This document shows, piece after piece, positions 37,472 to 45,331 of a stretch of DNA of 64,000 bases. The position numbers and the translations under genes are program-made. Under the pieces are notes generated by a model, which made no database searches, was not told the origin of the DNA, and was given only the letters and a program-made list of their open reading frames with translations. Origin of the DNA: Planctomycetaceae bacterium (GTDB taxonomy: Bacteria > Planctomycetota > Planctomycetia > Planctomycetales > Planctomycetaceae). Every line of letters starts with the position of its first letter. Position 1 is the stretch's first letter. The stretch is taken from NCBI GenBank assembly GCA_041398825.1, contig JAWKTX010000007.1, positions 310,001 to 374,000 on the forward strand. Direction: 5' to 3'.

Positions 37472-37588
37472 TTAAACTCGCCCGGCTGGAGACAGCAGAT
37501 GCAACACGAAGAACGTCAGCGCTATCGCAATGGCCGCGGTCGCCTGAATCAGATCAGCCGGATTGATGTCTGCCCATAGAGGAAGCAT
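37472..37588 (-). CDS. Small single-helix membrane protein in Tad locus (candidate)
   Basis: A 38-residue frame between flp and cpaA: ATG at 37588, TAA ending at 37472. The protein starts MLPLWADINPADLI and contains one hydrophobic helix (LIQATAAIAIALTFFVLHLL) followed by a short basic end (SPAGRV). The upstream GAGA is a weak ribosome site. It is too short for most gene finders. It lacks the G-xxxx-EY prepilin motif, so it is not another pilin. Only position and its hydrophobic pattern support it. Confidence 0.45.
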   Translation of the reverse strand: MLPLWADINPADLIQATAAIAIALTFFVLHLLSPAGRV

Positions 37589-37705
37589 TTGGTATCTCAG
37601 TCTGTGGGAACAAATCTGGGTAAAGCACACCGCCGCCGAACCCGATGCCCGTCGGCGAGTGCAGTTTCAACACTGCCGACCATGAAAGCCGGCAGCAATC
37701 GCTGA

Positions 37706-37879
37706 CTATGACAGGTAGGTGCCAACAGTTGAGAACTTGGCGTTGGCGTTTGTACCAACGGTAGAAACTGCAGCCAGGCAGACCACGATGATCAATGCCA
37801 GCATTACGGCGTACTCAACAGCCGTTGGGCCATCTTCAGAGACCAGGAACTTCTTGATGCTGTTTGCGAACTTGCTCAT
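37706..37879 (-). CDS. flp: Flp-type pilin, copy 1
   Basis: Major pilin of the Tad pilus, 57 residues. Start ATG at 37879 with GAGAGG upstream; the longer open frame to 38083 is not real because the pilin N-terminus is conserved from MSKFANSIKKF. The prepilin site is EDG/PTAVEY, with Gly at -1, Glu at +5 and Tyr at +6, then the hydrophobic helix AVMLALIIVVCLAAVSTVG. It is cleaved by CpaA (36825-37376). The protein is identical to that of the gene 580 bp upstream; only five synonymous base changes separate the 174-bp genes. Confidence 0.93.
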   Translation of the reverse strand: MSKFANSIKKFLVSEDGPTAVEYAVMLALIIVVCLAAVSTVGTNANAKFSTVGTYLS

Positions 37880-37899
37880 TTCAAAACCTCTCAGTTTAA

Positions 37900-37914
37900 G
37901 CCCCTGCACCGGGC
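37900..37914 (-). promoter_or_regulatory. Leader stem-loop before pilin copy 1
   Basis: On the minus strand GCCC-GGTGCAG-GGGC forms a 4-bp stem with a 7-nt loop whose near edge lies 20 nt before the start codon. The same structure at the same distance precedes pilin copy 2, with a changed loop (GGTGTTT). Confidence 0.45.
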
Positions 37915-37986
37915 TGAAAAAAATCACGGCGGAACGTCCGCCAAACGTGAGGCCCATCGATTCGTGAGAACGTGACCTGCAAATGA

Positions 37987-38014
37987 AACTTAGGTCAGGA
38001 AAAACAGCGGTCAA
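37987..38014 (-). promoter_or_regulatory. Candidate promoter of pilin copy 1
   Basis: Minus strand: TTGACC (38014-38009), 16-nt spacer, TAAGTT (37992-37987). The pilin copy 2 promoter has TTGACA and TAGGTT with the same spacer and a shared CCTGRCC before the second box. The second hexamer is a poor match to TATAAT, so the sigma factor is uncertain. The leader would be about 100 nt. Confidence 0.4.
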
Positions 38015-38285
38015 AAACTTTGGTGATTTTTTGCTACCCATCACCACAGTCCGAACCGGGCACAAAGCGTGGCAGAAATGCACCGCTCCGCGTAACAGCC
38101 ACCGAAACGCCGCTCCGCGCAGTCCTCAACGCGGTCCTGATTCACAAGCCCCGAAAGCGCGCAAAAAAACACGAGGGCAAGGTGCTGGTCAGTCACACGA
38201 TACCTCGCGTGATCTGCACAGGACCCTGCCCCCGCGCTATGCTTTCATACGGCGGACTGTGAACAGACCGCCGATGGATCGCTGA

Positions 38286-38459
38286 CTATGACAGGTAAGT
38301 GCCAACAGTTGAGAACTTAGCGTTTGCGTTTGTACCAACGGTAGAAACTGCAGCCAGGCAGACCACGATGATCAATGCCAGCATTACGGCGTACTCAACA
38401 GCCGTTGGACCATCTTCAGAGACCAGGAACTTCTTGATGCTGTTCGCGAACTTGCTCAT
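38286..38459 (-). CDS. flp: Flp-type pilin, copy 2
   Basis: 57-residue Flp pilin with exactly the same amino-acid sequence as copy 1 (prepilin site EDG/PTAVEY). Start ATG at 38459 with GAGGGG upstream. It is the first gene of the Tad locus in the direction of transcription. Its own promoter-like boxes overlap the 3' end of the preceding glycosyltransferase gene. Having two copies may raise pilin dosage or allow separate control. Confidence 0.93.
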   Translation of the reverse strand: MSKFANSIKKFLVSEDGPTAVEYAVMLALIIVVCLAAVSTVGTNANAKFSTVGTYLS

Positions 38460-38479
38460 TTCAAAACCCCTCAGGATGT

Positions 38480-38494
38480 GCCCAAACACCGGGC
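38480..38494 (-). promoter_or_regulatory. Leader stem-loop before pilin copy 2
   Basis: Minus strand GCCC-GGTGTTT-GGGC, at the same distance from the start codon as the hairpin of copy 1. The flanks (CTGAGGGGTTTTGA just before ATG) are also shared, apart from one base. Confidence 0.45.
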
Positions 38495-38630
38495 AGGAAA
38501 CGTCACGGCAGAAAATGTCCTGCCAACATAGATCACTCTGACATGCAGAGAGAATCACAATGAGAACTCAACTTACTCGGGAGAGTCGTTCTCCCACTCG
38601 CGTGCGGGCATCCTTCCCGAACTCTGAACA

Positions 38631-38658
38631 AACCTAGGCCAGGGTTTCCACATGTCAA
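38631..38658 (-). promoter_or_regulatory. Candidate promoter of pilin copy 2
   Basis: Minus strand: TTGACA (38658-38653), 16-nt spacer, TAGGTT (38636-38631). It lies partly within the last codons of the glycosyltransferase gene at 38655. The leader would be about 165 nt. Confidence 0.4.
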
Positions 38659-40229
38659 AAAAGTTTTCCAGATTCAATTGCAGCTCTATTCATTGGGACC
38701 GAATCACCCGCCCGCGCTGAAGAGAAACGCCTGAAAAGCCAGCCGATTCCATCGGACGTGTGCGTCTCAAAACCTTTTGGATAGCGGATGTCGTCTGCCG
38801 CTCCACCGGGATAAGGAAGCATTGCGAATTCATCTTCTTCATTCAGCTGTGCGATCGGCTGCAACTGCATCCCGGGGTACCATCGCGCAACCTGCCTGCC
38901 GACATCCCGCTGGACAATTCGAAGACAGGACGGCACCGGCAACTGTGATTCATCAAAGTCAATCAGTCGGCATCGGCCACTCAAATCCGGCCGCCGATGA
39001 ATGAGCGGCATCCAGTCAATTCGATCCTCCATAACAATCAGCCGATCCGGAGGTTGTTCGTCTGCAAAACGCTCTACTGCAATATGTCGGCGTTCTGCCG
39101 CGGTCCATTGCTCCGTACAGTGTTTCGAGGACATCACGCACCAGCCAATGACGGTCAACAGCAGCACGTTACGCAGGATGGGGCTGATCCTTGAAATCAG
39201 TCCTGAATAGACGGGTGCAAGTCCGAAAGCACCAGCGATGCCATACCGAAGGACCATAGCGGGCTGCAACGTCCAGGACATAACAAGTAGCGCAACTGGC
39301 ATCAGGCACAGCGGAACGAGGCCCGCGGCATCCAGGCTCGCTGGAAACAGCCGGTCCGTTTTAAGATTGCTCAACACAGCCAGAAACACCAAACCCATCA
39401 ACACAGACGGCAGCAATAATGACTGCAGGAAAGCGATGCTTGTATCGACCGTGGGGGCTGACACCCAGGTTGCACAGGACAAAGCCTCTCTTTGCCCCAT
39501 AAGCAAAGGCAAACACAGTCCAACCGAAGCTAAGGAAACCGCAACAAGGACAAGAAGCTGTCGCATTCGACCATCACGATTCCTGGTTCCCCTCGCTTTG
39601 TGAATCTGAAATGTTGTTACCAGCAGCACGGAGATGATGCCAAAGTAGTGGCACGTGCAGACAAGAACGCCCAGAATCAGGCTGCCAATGAATTCACCAC
39701 GAGAGAGACGGCGGTCTGATCGATCAAGGATCCAGACAAGCCAGACCAGGCATGCCATCCACATCGCGTAGAACCGTGCTTCGAAACACTGGTGGATGAC
39801 AACAGGATGGCCTGAGACCAGCAGCATCGCGATGGCAGCACTCAAAAACGAGACACGGCGTCGCAGTATCAGGTAGCACCCGCTAAGCGCCAGAAGCATC
39901 AAACCAGCAGAGAACAGTCGCAGCCGAAGTTCCGTCAGATTTCCCGGAAGCAATCTGAGGGTCCGAGCGGCGAGATAGTACGCAGGAGGATTAAAGTCGA
40001 CACCGTGTCGAAGAGCCTGGAATGCGTGAATCGGGTCTGAATCATTGACCAGCAACCACGTATGCACCTCATCCATCCAGAAGGAACGCGTCAGCAGATC
40101 GAGCGAATCGGACATGAACCAGATCATGCCGAACAACGTCCACAGTACAGCAAGTTCGGCCAGCCGGCGAACGACAGGCGAATGATGACCCGTGGTGTCT
40201 GGCATCGCTTTCTTCCAGCGAGTGAACAT
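38655..40229 (-). CDS. GT39/ArnT-like polytopic glycosyltransferase
   Basis: 524 residues from the ATG at 40229; a GTG at 40253 would overlap the upstream gene by 20 bp. The first extracytoplasmic loop has the acidic motif of the family (SFWMDEVHTWLL), followed by the FNPPAYYLAARTL segment. About ten or more membrane helices (LRLRLFSAGLMLLALSGCYL, LIGSLILGVLVCTCHYFGII and others) precede a soluble C-terminal domain of about 130 residues. Such enzymes use polyprenyl-phosphate sugars to modify lipids or proteins in the periplasm. Sugar and acceptor are unknown. It follows the upstream membrane protein by 4 bp, so the two are probably co-expressed. Confidence 0.78.
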   Translation of the reverse strand: MFTRWKKAMPDTTGHHSPVVRRLAELAVLWTLFGMIWFMSDSLDLLTRSFWMDEVHTWLLVNDSDPIHAFQALRHGVDFNPPAYYLAARTLRLLPGNLTELRLRLFSAGLMLLALSGCYLILRRRVSFLSAAIAMLLVSGHPVVIHQCFEARFYAMWMACLVWLVWILDRSDRRLSRGEFIGSLILGVLVCTCHYFGIISVLLVTTFQIHKARGTRNRDGRMRQLLVLVAVSLASVGLCLPLLMGQREALSCATWVSAPTVDTSIAFLQSLLLPSVLMGLVFLAVLSNLKTDRLFPASLDAAGLVPLCLMPVALLVMSWTLQPAMVLRYGIAGAFGLAPVYSGLISRISPILRNVLLLTVIGWCVMSSKHCTEQWTAAERRHIAVERFADEQPPDRLIVMEDRIDWMPLIHRRPDLSGRCRLIDFDESQLPVPSCLRIVQRDVGRQVARWYPGMQLQPIAQLNEEDEFAMLPYPGGAADDIRYPKGFETHTSDGIGWLFRRFSSARAGDSVPMNRAAIESGKLF

Positions 40230-40233
40230 GTTG

Positions 40234-41670
40234 TTAATCGCGTGACGCAACACGCGTCAGTTCGTCACTCCAAATCGCGATCGTTCTGGCCATTCGCTCC
40301 CGATCGAGTGCGTCGGCCTCACAGGTTTCCTGTGCGCTCCGGAGAACGGCGATTGCTTCCCGGACACGGCCCGAGTCATGAAGGTGATAAGCCGATTGAA
40401 TATGAACGATCGCCAGTTGCGGAACGTGCTGCATGGCATGCCTCCAGAGGCTCTCGGAGTTTTGCCAGACAGGCAGATGACTTCTGGTGGCGACTGCTGC
40501 TGTGATGACCGCAACGATGGAAAACACCTGAATTCCGCGGCTGGAGAATGATCGAAAGGCAAGCTGTCGGGAGCCTTCTGCAAGCCAGTCGTGTGTTCGT
40601 ACAATTCCACTGCTCACCAGTCCGAAAACAACAATGCACGGCAAATACAGGTACCGGTCATTCATCAGGGTTGTAATGCGAAAGAAATTCAGAACCGGAA
40701 ACAACAGCAGAAACCATGTTGCCATCATCCAGAACAACATCGGGCGATCGTTGCGGCGGCGGTAAGCTTCGAATGCGATGGCGCCCCACCCGGCCAGACC
40801 CAGAATGACAGGCAGAGCAATTCCTGAGGTCGGCGGGTCGTAAAGTACGCACAGGTCAGATGGCCAGAACAACATACGAACATAACGTGTCAGAATCGTC
40901 ACATCGATGGCCATGATGTGCGCAAGACTCAAACTCAGATGACCCCGAATTCCCCCCGTAATGCTGTTCTGTGCTCCCATTGTGTACAACAGCAACAGCA
41001 GCGAAAGCAGCCCGGGAATAAATTGTCGCGGGACGGCCGAAGACAGCTTCTCCCGTCGAACAAGAACGTCATAAAGCAGCACAATCGGAGGCAGGACAAC
41101 AGCCAGAGCTTTGGACAGCAGTGCCGCGGTCAGCATCGCGATATAACATCCTTCGTCTTCCGTCTGAAGATCTTTTTTCAGTCGAAAACAAAGCGCTGCA
41201 AGCATGAACGCCCCGGAAAGAAGCCCCTTTCTCGAAGAGATCCATGCCACGGTCTCAATTTGTACCGGATGCACCAGGAACAGGGCCGCCGTCAGCCACG
41301 CAATGCGGCTGTCGTTCGTAAGCTGCCGGACCAGCGCGAAGACCAGCAATCCGTTGAGCGTGTGCAGAACAAGGCTGGTGGCGTGATACCCAAACGGGTT
41401 CATTTGCCAGACAGTAAAGTCCATCAGAAAACTGAAGACGGTGATGGGCGCGTAATTGCGAGTGACCGTCTGAGTGGCAATGTCGAACAGGTTGGATGGT
41501 GACCAGGATCGGATCAGTTCGTTGTGCCAGATATAGGCCGGGTCGTCCCAGTTCACGAAGTCAAAGGACAGCGTCGGGGCGAAAATAAAGACCGAAATGA
41601 AGACCAGCGAGCCCCATACCTTCAACGGCATCGTCGCCCAGTCCGGGATCAATCGGTAGATGGAATTCAT
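40234..41670 (-). CDS. TMTC/PMT-like polytopic membrane protein (putative glycosyltransferase)
   Basis: 478 residues from the ATG at 41670; the extension to 41754 has no protein-like character. The first loop after helix one (LVFISVFIFAPTLSFDFVNW) carries WDDPAYIWHNELI, and the next loop the NYAPITVFSFLMDF segment typical of TMTC/DUF1736-type mannosyltransferase-like proteins. HPVQIETVAWISSRKGLLS is the family's most conserved stretch. About ten helices follow, then a short C-terminal helical pair (VREAIAVLRSAQETCEA) that may be a TPR remnant. It is probably an O-glycosylation enzyme working with its downstream partner. A 480-bp gap separates it from the divergent 592-residue protein. Confidence 0.78.
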   Translation of the reverse strand: MNSIYRLIPDWATMPLKVWGSLVFISVFIFAPTLSFDFVNWDDPAYIWHNELIRSWSPSNLFDIATQTVTRNYAPITVFSFLMDFTVWQMNPFGYHATSLVLHTLNGLLVFALVRQLTNDSRIAWLTAALFLVHPVQIETVAWISSRKGLLSGAFMLAALCFRLKKDLQTEDEGCYIAMLTAALLSKALAVVLPPIVLLYDVLVRREKLSSAVPRQFIPGLLSLLLLLYTMGAQNSITGGIRGHLSLSLAHIMAIDVTILTRYVRMLFWPSDLCVLYDPPTSGIALPVILGLAGWGAIAFEAYRRRNDRPMLFWMMATWFLLLFPVLNFFRITTLMNDRYLYLPCIVVFGLVSSGIVRTHDWLAEGSRQLAFRSFSSRGIQVFSIVAVITAAVATRSHLPVWQNSESLWRHAMQHVPQLAIVHIQSAYHLHDSGRVREAIAVLRSAQETCEADALDRERMARTIAIWSDELTRVASRD

Positions 41671-42150
41671 GATGTTGCGGCTGGCTGAATAAAGACGAGC
41701 AAAGAATTCAGGACACTCCGGAAGGAAACCTTGCGCGCATGCCGAACGAGGCATGGACGAGAGTGCTCCGGTTTAAGTCTGCCATGCGCCCACGCAGAAA
41801 CGTTTCTTTTTCACCACAAGTCAGAGAATCCCTGCCCACCCCAACCGGCAGAACTGGACTATTAGGTACAGGCGGAAATCCAGGCGACTGCTGATAAAGG
41901 GCAGTCAGGCCGGGCCTGGGTAAATCGGCAGAACTGGCCGAAGCTTTGTTAATCCAGGGAACATGCGCAGAAGATTTTCGGTTTGTTCACCTCGTTCCGT
42001 TCAGGCCGATTATTCCGATCAAGTCACCCTGGTCGCTCACCGATATCGACGACAGGGATTTGCCTATTGATCGTAACCGGAACGCGCCGCTGACACCGGT
42101 GAATTTGATACCGGTGATGTTGACCCCCATCCGGGCGAGGGAACGCGAGG
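41671..42150. other. Divergent intergenic region with direct repeats
   Basis: 480 bp without a convincing gene. CGGCAGAACTGG occurs at 41846-41857 and again exactly 80 bp later (41926-41937). Between them GACTGC (41886-41891) and GCAGTC (41901-41906) can pair. The layout could be a regulator region or structured leader for the plus-strand gene at 42151. A ribosome site GAGGG stands eight bases before that ATG. Confidence 0.4.
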
Positions 42151-43929
42151 ATGAAGAAAACAAAACTATTCCTGACGACGGCTGCTGCCTTTCTTCAATC
42201 GATGGCTTTTCGCTCGATCGCATGCCGCTACAACTGTTGCGAGCGTGTTCAGAGTCGAGTAGGCACGAAGTTCGGGCGGTTGGCAGCCTGCATGCTTGCC
42301 AGCACTGGACTCGCAGGGCTGGCCCTTCCGGATCTTTCGGCTCAGGAAACCGTGGCAACCAATGTCTCTCGATTTGAGATCCCTTTCGAAGTGGAAGCCG
42401 CGCCTGGAGAAACCGCACAGGGGTTTGCCGTTCTCTACGGTTCGCTGGACGGGGGTGCAACGTGGGACAAATTACAAACGGTGGCGGCTGCAGACGAAGT
42501 ATTTCAGTTTTCCGCCCCGCGCGACGGAACCTATGCTTTTGCTGTCCGGATGGCCGATGCCGCGGGCAATCTACAGTCGGAGATCGTCGGAAGTCGTCCG
42601 GAGCTCCAGGTAAGAGTCGACACAACCGCCCCGGAACTGCGACTCGATCTGTACGAAGTTGCTCCCGGAGAAGTGGTCCTGGGATGGCAGACCCCCGATG
42701 CAGCAGCGGATTTGCAATCGCTTTCTCTGGAATATGCTGACGGACAGGACGGTCGCTGGAAAACGGTTCCTGTCACACAACCAACGCTTGGTCAGACGTC
42801 GTTGCAGGTTGCCGCAGGATCGGTCGTTTCTGTCCGCGGAACCCTGGTGGATGCGGCAGGAAATCAAACTCACAAATCCGCGCAACTTGTTCTGAAGCCT
42901 GTCGGTGCTCCTCAGAAAGACCCCACGTCCCTGCCCACCGCTTCACCGAACACTCCCACCGGTTCGACGGTATCCAATCAGGCGGTTGGGTCGGGTTTGC
43001 CCGTTCAGGCGATGGGGCCAAACCCGTTCGCCCCGACGGGCAATGGGCCGACTTTCGCCGGTATCTCGCCACAGATTGCACCAGGCACTTCGGCAACCCG
43101 ACCACCAGCAGCAGTTCCGTTCGCTGGCGGTTTTACAAATGCTGGTTCGGTCATGCCCCCGGTTGCCCCTGGTTTCACGCAACCTGCGGTAGCAGGCCCT
43201 GTACCCGGCTATTCCAGTGCTCCGGTCACGAGCACCCCACCTGCAGCGGCAGCAATCCCAGCTCAACAAACTGTTGGCAGCAATCAACCGTTGCTGGTGA
43301 ATTCTTCCATCTTCGACCTGATGTACCAGGTCGAAGATGTCGGGCCGTCAGGTGTTGGGTCCGTTGAAATCTACATCACGGAAAACGGCGGCCAGGAGTG
43401 GTTTACTTACGGAAACGACTCTGATCTTCAAAGTCCGTTTCAGGTAGACGTTCGCGGTGAGGGTACTTTTGGATTTGCGGTGCGCGTTCGCAATGGACTG
43501 GGGTTCGTTGATCCACCGCCGCAACCTGGGGACGTTCCGTCAATCGTGGTCACCGTCGATCAGACAGCACCCCTGATTCATATGGCTGCCCCCACGGTCC
43601 GCCCCGATGGAAGTGGAATCGTTGATCTGCAATGGCAGATTACCGAGCAGATGCCCTCAGGTTCTCCTGTACGGCTGGAATATTCCACCGCGCCAACCGG
43701 CCCCTGGACTCCCGCCTTCGACTGGCAATCGGACGCCGGGTACTATCAATGGCCCGTTCGCCCCGGCACGCCGCCATCAATGTACTTTCGACTGTTGGCT
43801 CGTGATGCAGCCGGCAATGTTGGTTCCGTTCAGACAACGCAGCCCGTCCTCATTGATCTGAAGCGTCCTACAGTTAGTGGTCTCAGGATTCAGGCGGTTT
43901 CGACCGGCCGACCGACTCCCGGCTATTGA
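42151..43929 (+). CDS. Secreted repeat protein with Fn3-like segments and Pro/Ala-rich linker
   Basis: 592-residue exported protein that I cannot assign to a function. The N-terminus has a long region before a signal-like segment (MLASTGLAGLALPDLSAQE, about 49-67), so cleavage near Ser-Ala-Gln or a later start is possible. Residues 70-250 hold two beta-sandwich-like segments (VLYGSLDGGATWDKL; TYAFAVRMADAAGNLQS). A Pro/Thr/Ala/Gly-rich linker spans about 255-380. Two more segments (FDLMYQVEDVGPSGVGSVEI; LVWDL-like VDLQWQITEQMPSGSPVRLE) lead to the end IDLKRPTVSGLRI. The DGGxxW and YFxLxARDAAGN phrases recur. It precedes comB by 37 bp but shares no obvious task with it. Confidence 0.72.
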   Translation: MKKTKLFLTTAAAFLQSMAFRSIACRYNCCERVQSRVGTKFGRLAACMLASTGLAGLALPDLSAQETVATNVSRFEIPFEVEAAPGETAQGFAVLYGSLDGGATWDKLQTVAAADEVFQFSAPRDGTYAFAVRMADAAGNLQSEIVGSRPELQVRVDTTAPELRLDLYEVAPGEVVLGWQTPDAAADLQSLSLEYADGQDGRWKTVPVTQPTLGQTSLQVAAGSVVSVRGTLVDAAGNQTHKSAQLVLKPVGAPQKDPTSLPTASPNTPTGSTVSNQAVGSGLPVQAMGPNPFAPTGNGPTFAGISPQIAPGTSATRPPAAVPFAGGFTNAGSVMPPVAPGFTQPAVAGPVPGYSSAPVTSTPPAAAAIPAQQTVGSNQPLLVNSSIFDLMYQVEDVGPSGVGSVEIYITENGGQEWFTYGNDSDLQSPFQVDVRGEGTFGFAVRVRNGLGFVDPPPQPGDVPSIVVTVDQTAPLIHMAAPTVRPDGSGIVDLQWQITEQMPSGSPVRLEYSTAPTGPWTPAFDWQSDAGYYQWPVRPGTPPSMYFRLLARDAAGNVGSVQTTQPVLIDLKRPTVSGLRIQAVSTGRPTPGY

Positions 43930-43966
43930 TATCTTTGTTCGTCGGATTCAACACGAAACGCACCGC

Positions 43967-44770
43967 ATGAGCTTCCCGATCTCAGTGCATTTGCTGCCGC
44001 AGTTGTTCGAGCCTTCGATGCTCGAGGGTGGGGTTGCTGTTATTCTTGATATCCTGCGAGCGTCCTCCACGATCACAACAGCGCTGGGGCACGGGGCTGT
44101 GTGTGTTGTTCCTTTCGAAGATGTCGAAGACGCGCTGCAGTTCCGGATCGATTCTCACACCCCTGTTCTCCTGGGTGGTGAACGCGGTGGTGTTCAGATT
44201 GAGGGTTTCGACCTGACAAATTCCCCGGCCGACTACACACCGGAGATTGTTTCCGGCAGGTCGATCGGGTTCACGACGACGAATGGCACCCGGGCGCTGC
44301 ATCGCGCTGTGCGGGCGAGTCATGTCATTATCGGAAGTTTCCTGAATCTCACGGCAGTCGTGCATTTCCTGCGGGATCAGCAAAAGCCAGTCCATCTGGT
44401 CTGCGCAGGAACCAACGGTCACATTACCGGGGAAGATGTCCTGTGTGCAGGAGCGATGGTTTCGAGTCTGATCGACGCCGATTCCGGATGCACGCTCAAT
44501 GATTCGGCCGCCATTGCATTGAGCTACTGGCAGGACACGATTTCGCAGTCGTCGATTCTGATCGAAGAGTTCTTGCCCCATTCGTCGCCGTCCGGTGTCT
44601 CCCACACCGCGGCTTCGGATCTGATAGCAACTGCGATCCGGAAAGCAAATGGCGGACGAAACCTTCTGAAGCTTGGTTTTGCTCAGGACATCGATCGATG
44701 CAGCCAGATTAATTCTCTACCATTGGTGCCGCAATTCGACGCTCAGTCGAAGCAAATCCGGCTTATGTAG
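43967..44770 (+). CDS. comB: ComB-family 2-phosphosulfolactate phosphatase-like protein
   Basis: 267 residues from the ATG at 43967; the upstream in-frame extension overlaps the preceding gene. The family hydrolyses 2-phosphosulfolactate to sulfolactate (known in coenzyme M synthesis; in bacteria the role is often unknown). Visible signature: VAVILDILRASSTITTAL (about 23-40) with the conserved Asp and Arg, LLGGERGG (about 68-75), and TTTNGTRAL (about 103-111). No other coenzyme M or sulfolactate gene is seen nearby, so the substrate in this organism is uncertain. Confidence 0.88.
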   Translation: MSFPISVHLLPQLFEPSMLEGGVAVILDILRASSTITTALGHGAVCVVPFEDVEDALQFRIDSHTPVLLGGERGGVQIEGFDLTNSPADYTPEIVSGRSIGFTTTNGTRALHRAVRASHVIIGSFLNLTAVVHFLRDQQKPVHLVCAGTNGHITGEDVLCAGAMVSSLIDADSGCTLNDSAAIALSYWQDTISQSSILIEEFLPHSSPSGVSHTAASDLIATAIRKANGGRNLLKLGFAQDIDRCSQINSLPLVPQFDAQSKQIRLM

Positions 44771-44813
44771 AGGCGGGTTGCAGATTCCGATTCGATGACG
44801 GAGAAACCCGCCG

Positions 44814-45311
44814 ATGTCCGATTTGACCCACTTCGATGACGCTGGCAACAGCCGCATGGTGGATGTGGGAAACAAGCAGGTCACCCATCGCACAGCAATT
44901 GCCGAGGCGATTGTGTTAATGCGACCGGAAACTTTGCGGATCATCCGTGGTGGAACCGCGAAGAAAGGCGATGTACTGGGCGTAGCTCGTCTGGCAGGAA
45001 TCATGGCGGCAAAACAAACCTCTCATCTGATTCCCTTGTGCCACCCCCTGTTTATCGATAAGGCGAATGTCGACTTTTCCTTCGCAGACGAGTGTCGTCT
45101 GACGGTTCATGCGACGGTATCGTGTGAGGCCAAAACCGGAGTGGAAATGGAAGCCCTGACGGCGGCTTCTGTCGCTGCCCTGACCGTGTATGATATGTGC
45201 AAAGCTGTCGACCGGGAGATGGAGATCCAGTCGGTTCGATTGCTGGAGAAATCCGGTGGTCGATCAGGACAGTTTACACGAACCCAACCCGTCGAACCGA
45301 AATCTCATTGA
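44814..45311 (+). CDS. moaC: Cyclic pyranopterin monophosphate synthase accessory protein MoaC
   Basis: 165 residues. Converts the MoaA product (3',8-cyclo-7,8-dihydro-GTP) to cyclic pyranopterin monophosphate in molybdenum cofactor synthesis. Key motifs: MVDVGNKQVTHRTAIAEA, HLIPLCHPL (His77), CEAKTGVEMEALTAASVAAL (about 104-123) and YDMCKA (Asp127, Lys130), the catalytic residues of the family. GGAG precedes the ATG. moaA and other moa genes are not in the window. The polyprenyl synthase starts 20 bp downstream. Confidence 0.96.
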   Translation: MSDLTHFDDAGNSRMVDVGNKQVTHRTAIAEAIVLMRPETLRIIRGGTAKKGDVLGVARLAGIMAAKQTSHLIPLCHPLFIDKANVDFSFADECRLTVHATVSCEAKTGVEMEALTAASVAALTVYDMCKAVDREMEIQSVRLLEKSGGRSGQFTRTQPVEPKSH

Positions 45312-45331
45312 TCCTTCAATTCTGCGATGAC

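Larger units (their letters stand above)
37880..38285. other. Spacer between the two pilin genes
   Basis: 406 bp without a gene on either strand. It contains the candidate promoter (37987-38014) and leader hairpin (37900-37914) of pilin copy 1. The rest shows nothing I can name. Confidence 0.5.

Noticed and set aside
41946..42377. 143-residue plus-strand ORF before the secreted protein
   Set aside because: Overlaps the real gene at 42151 in another frame and has no family features.
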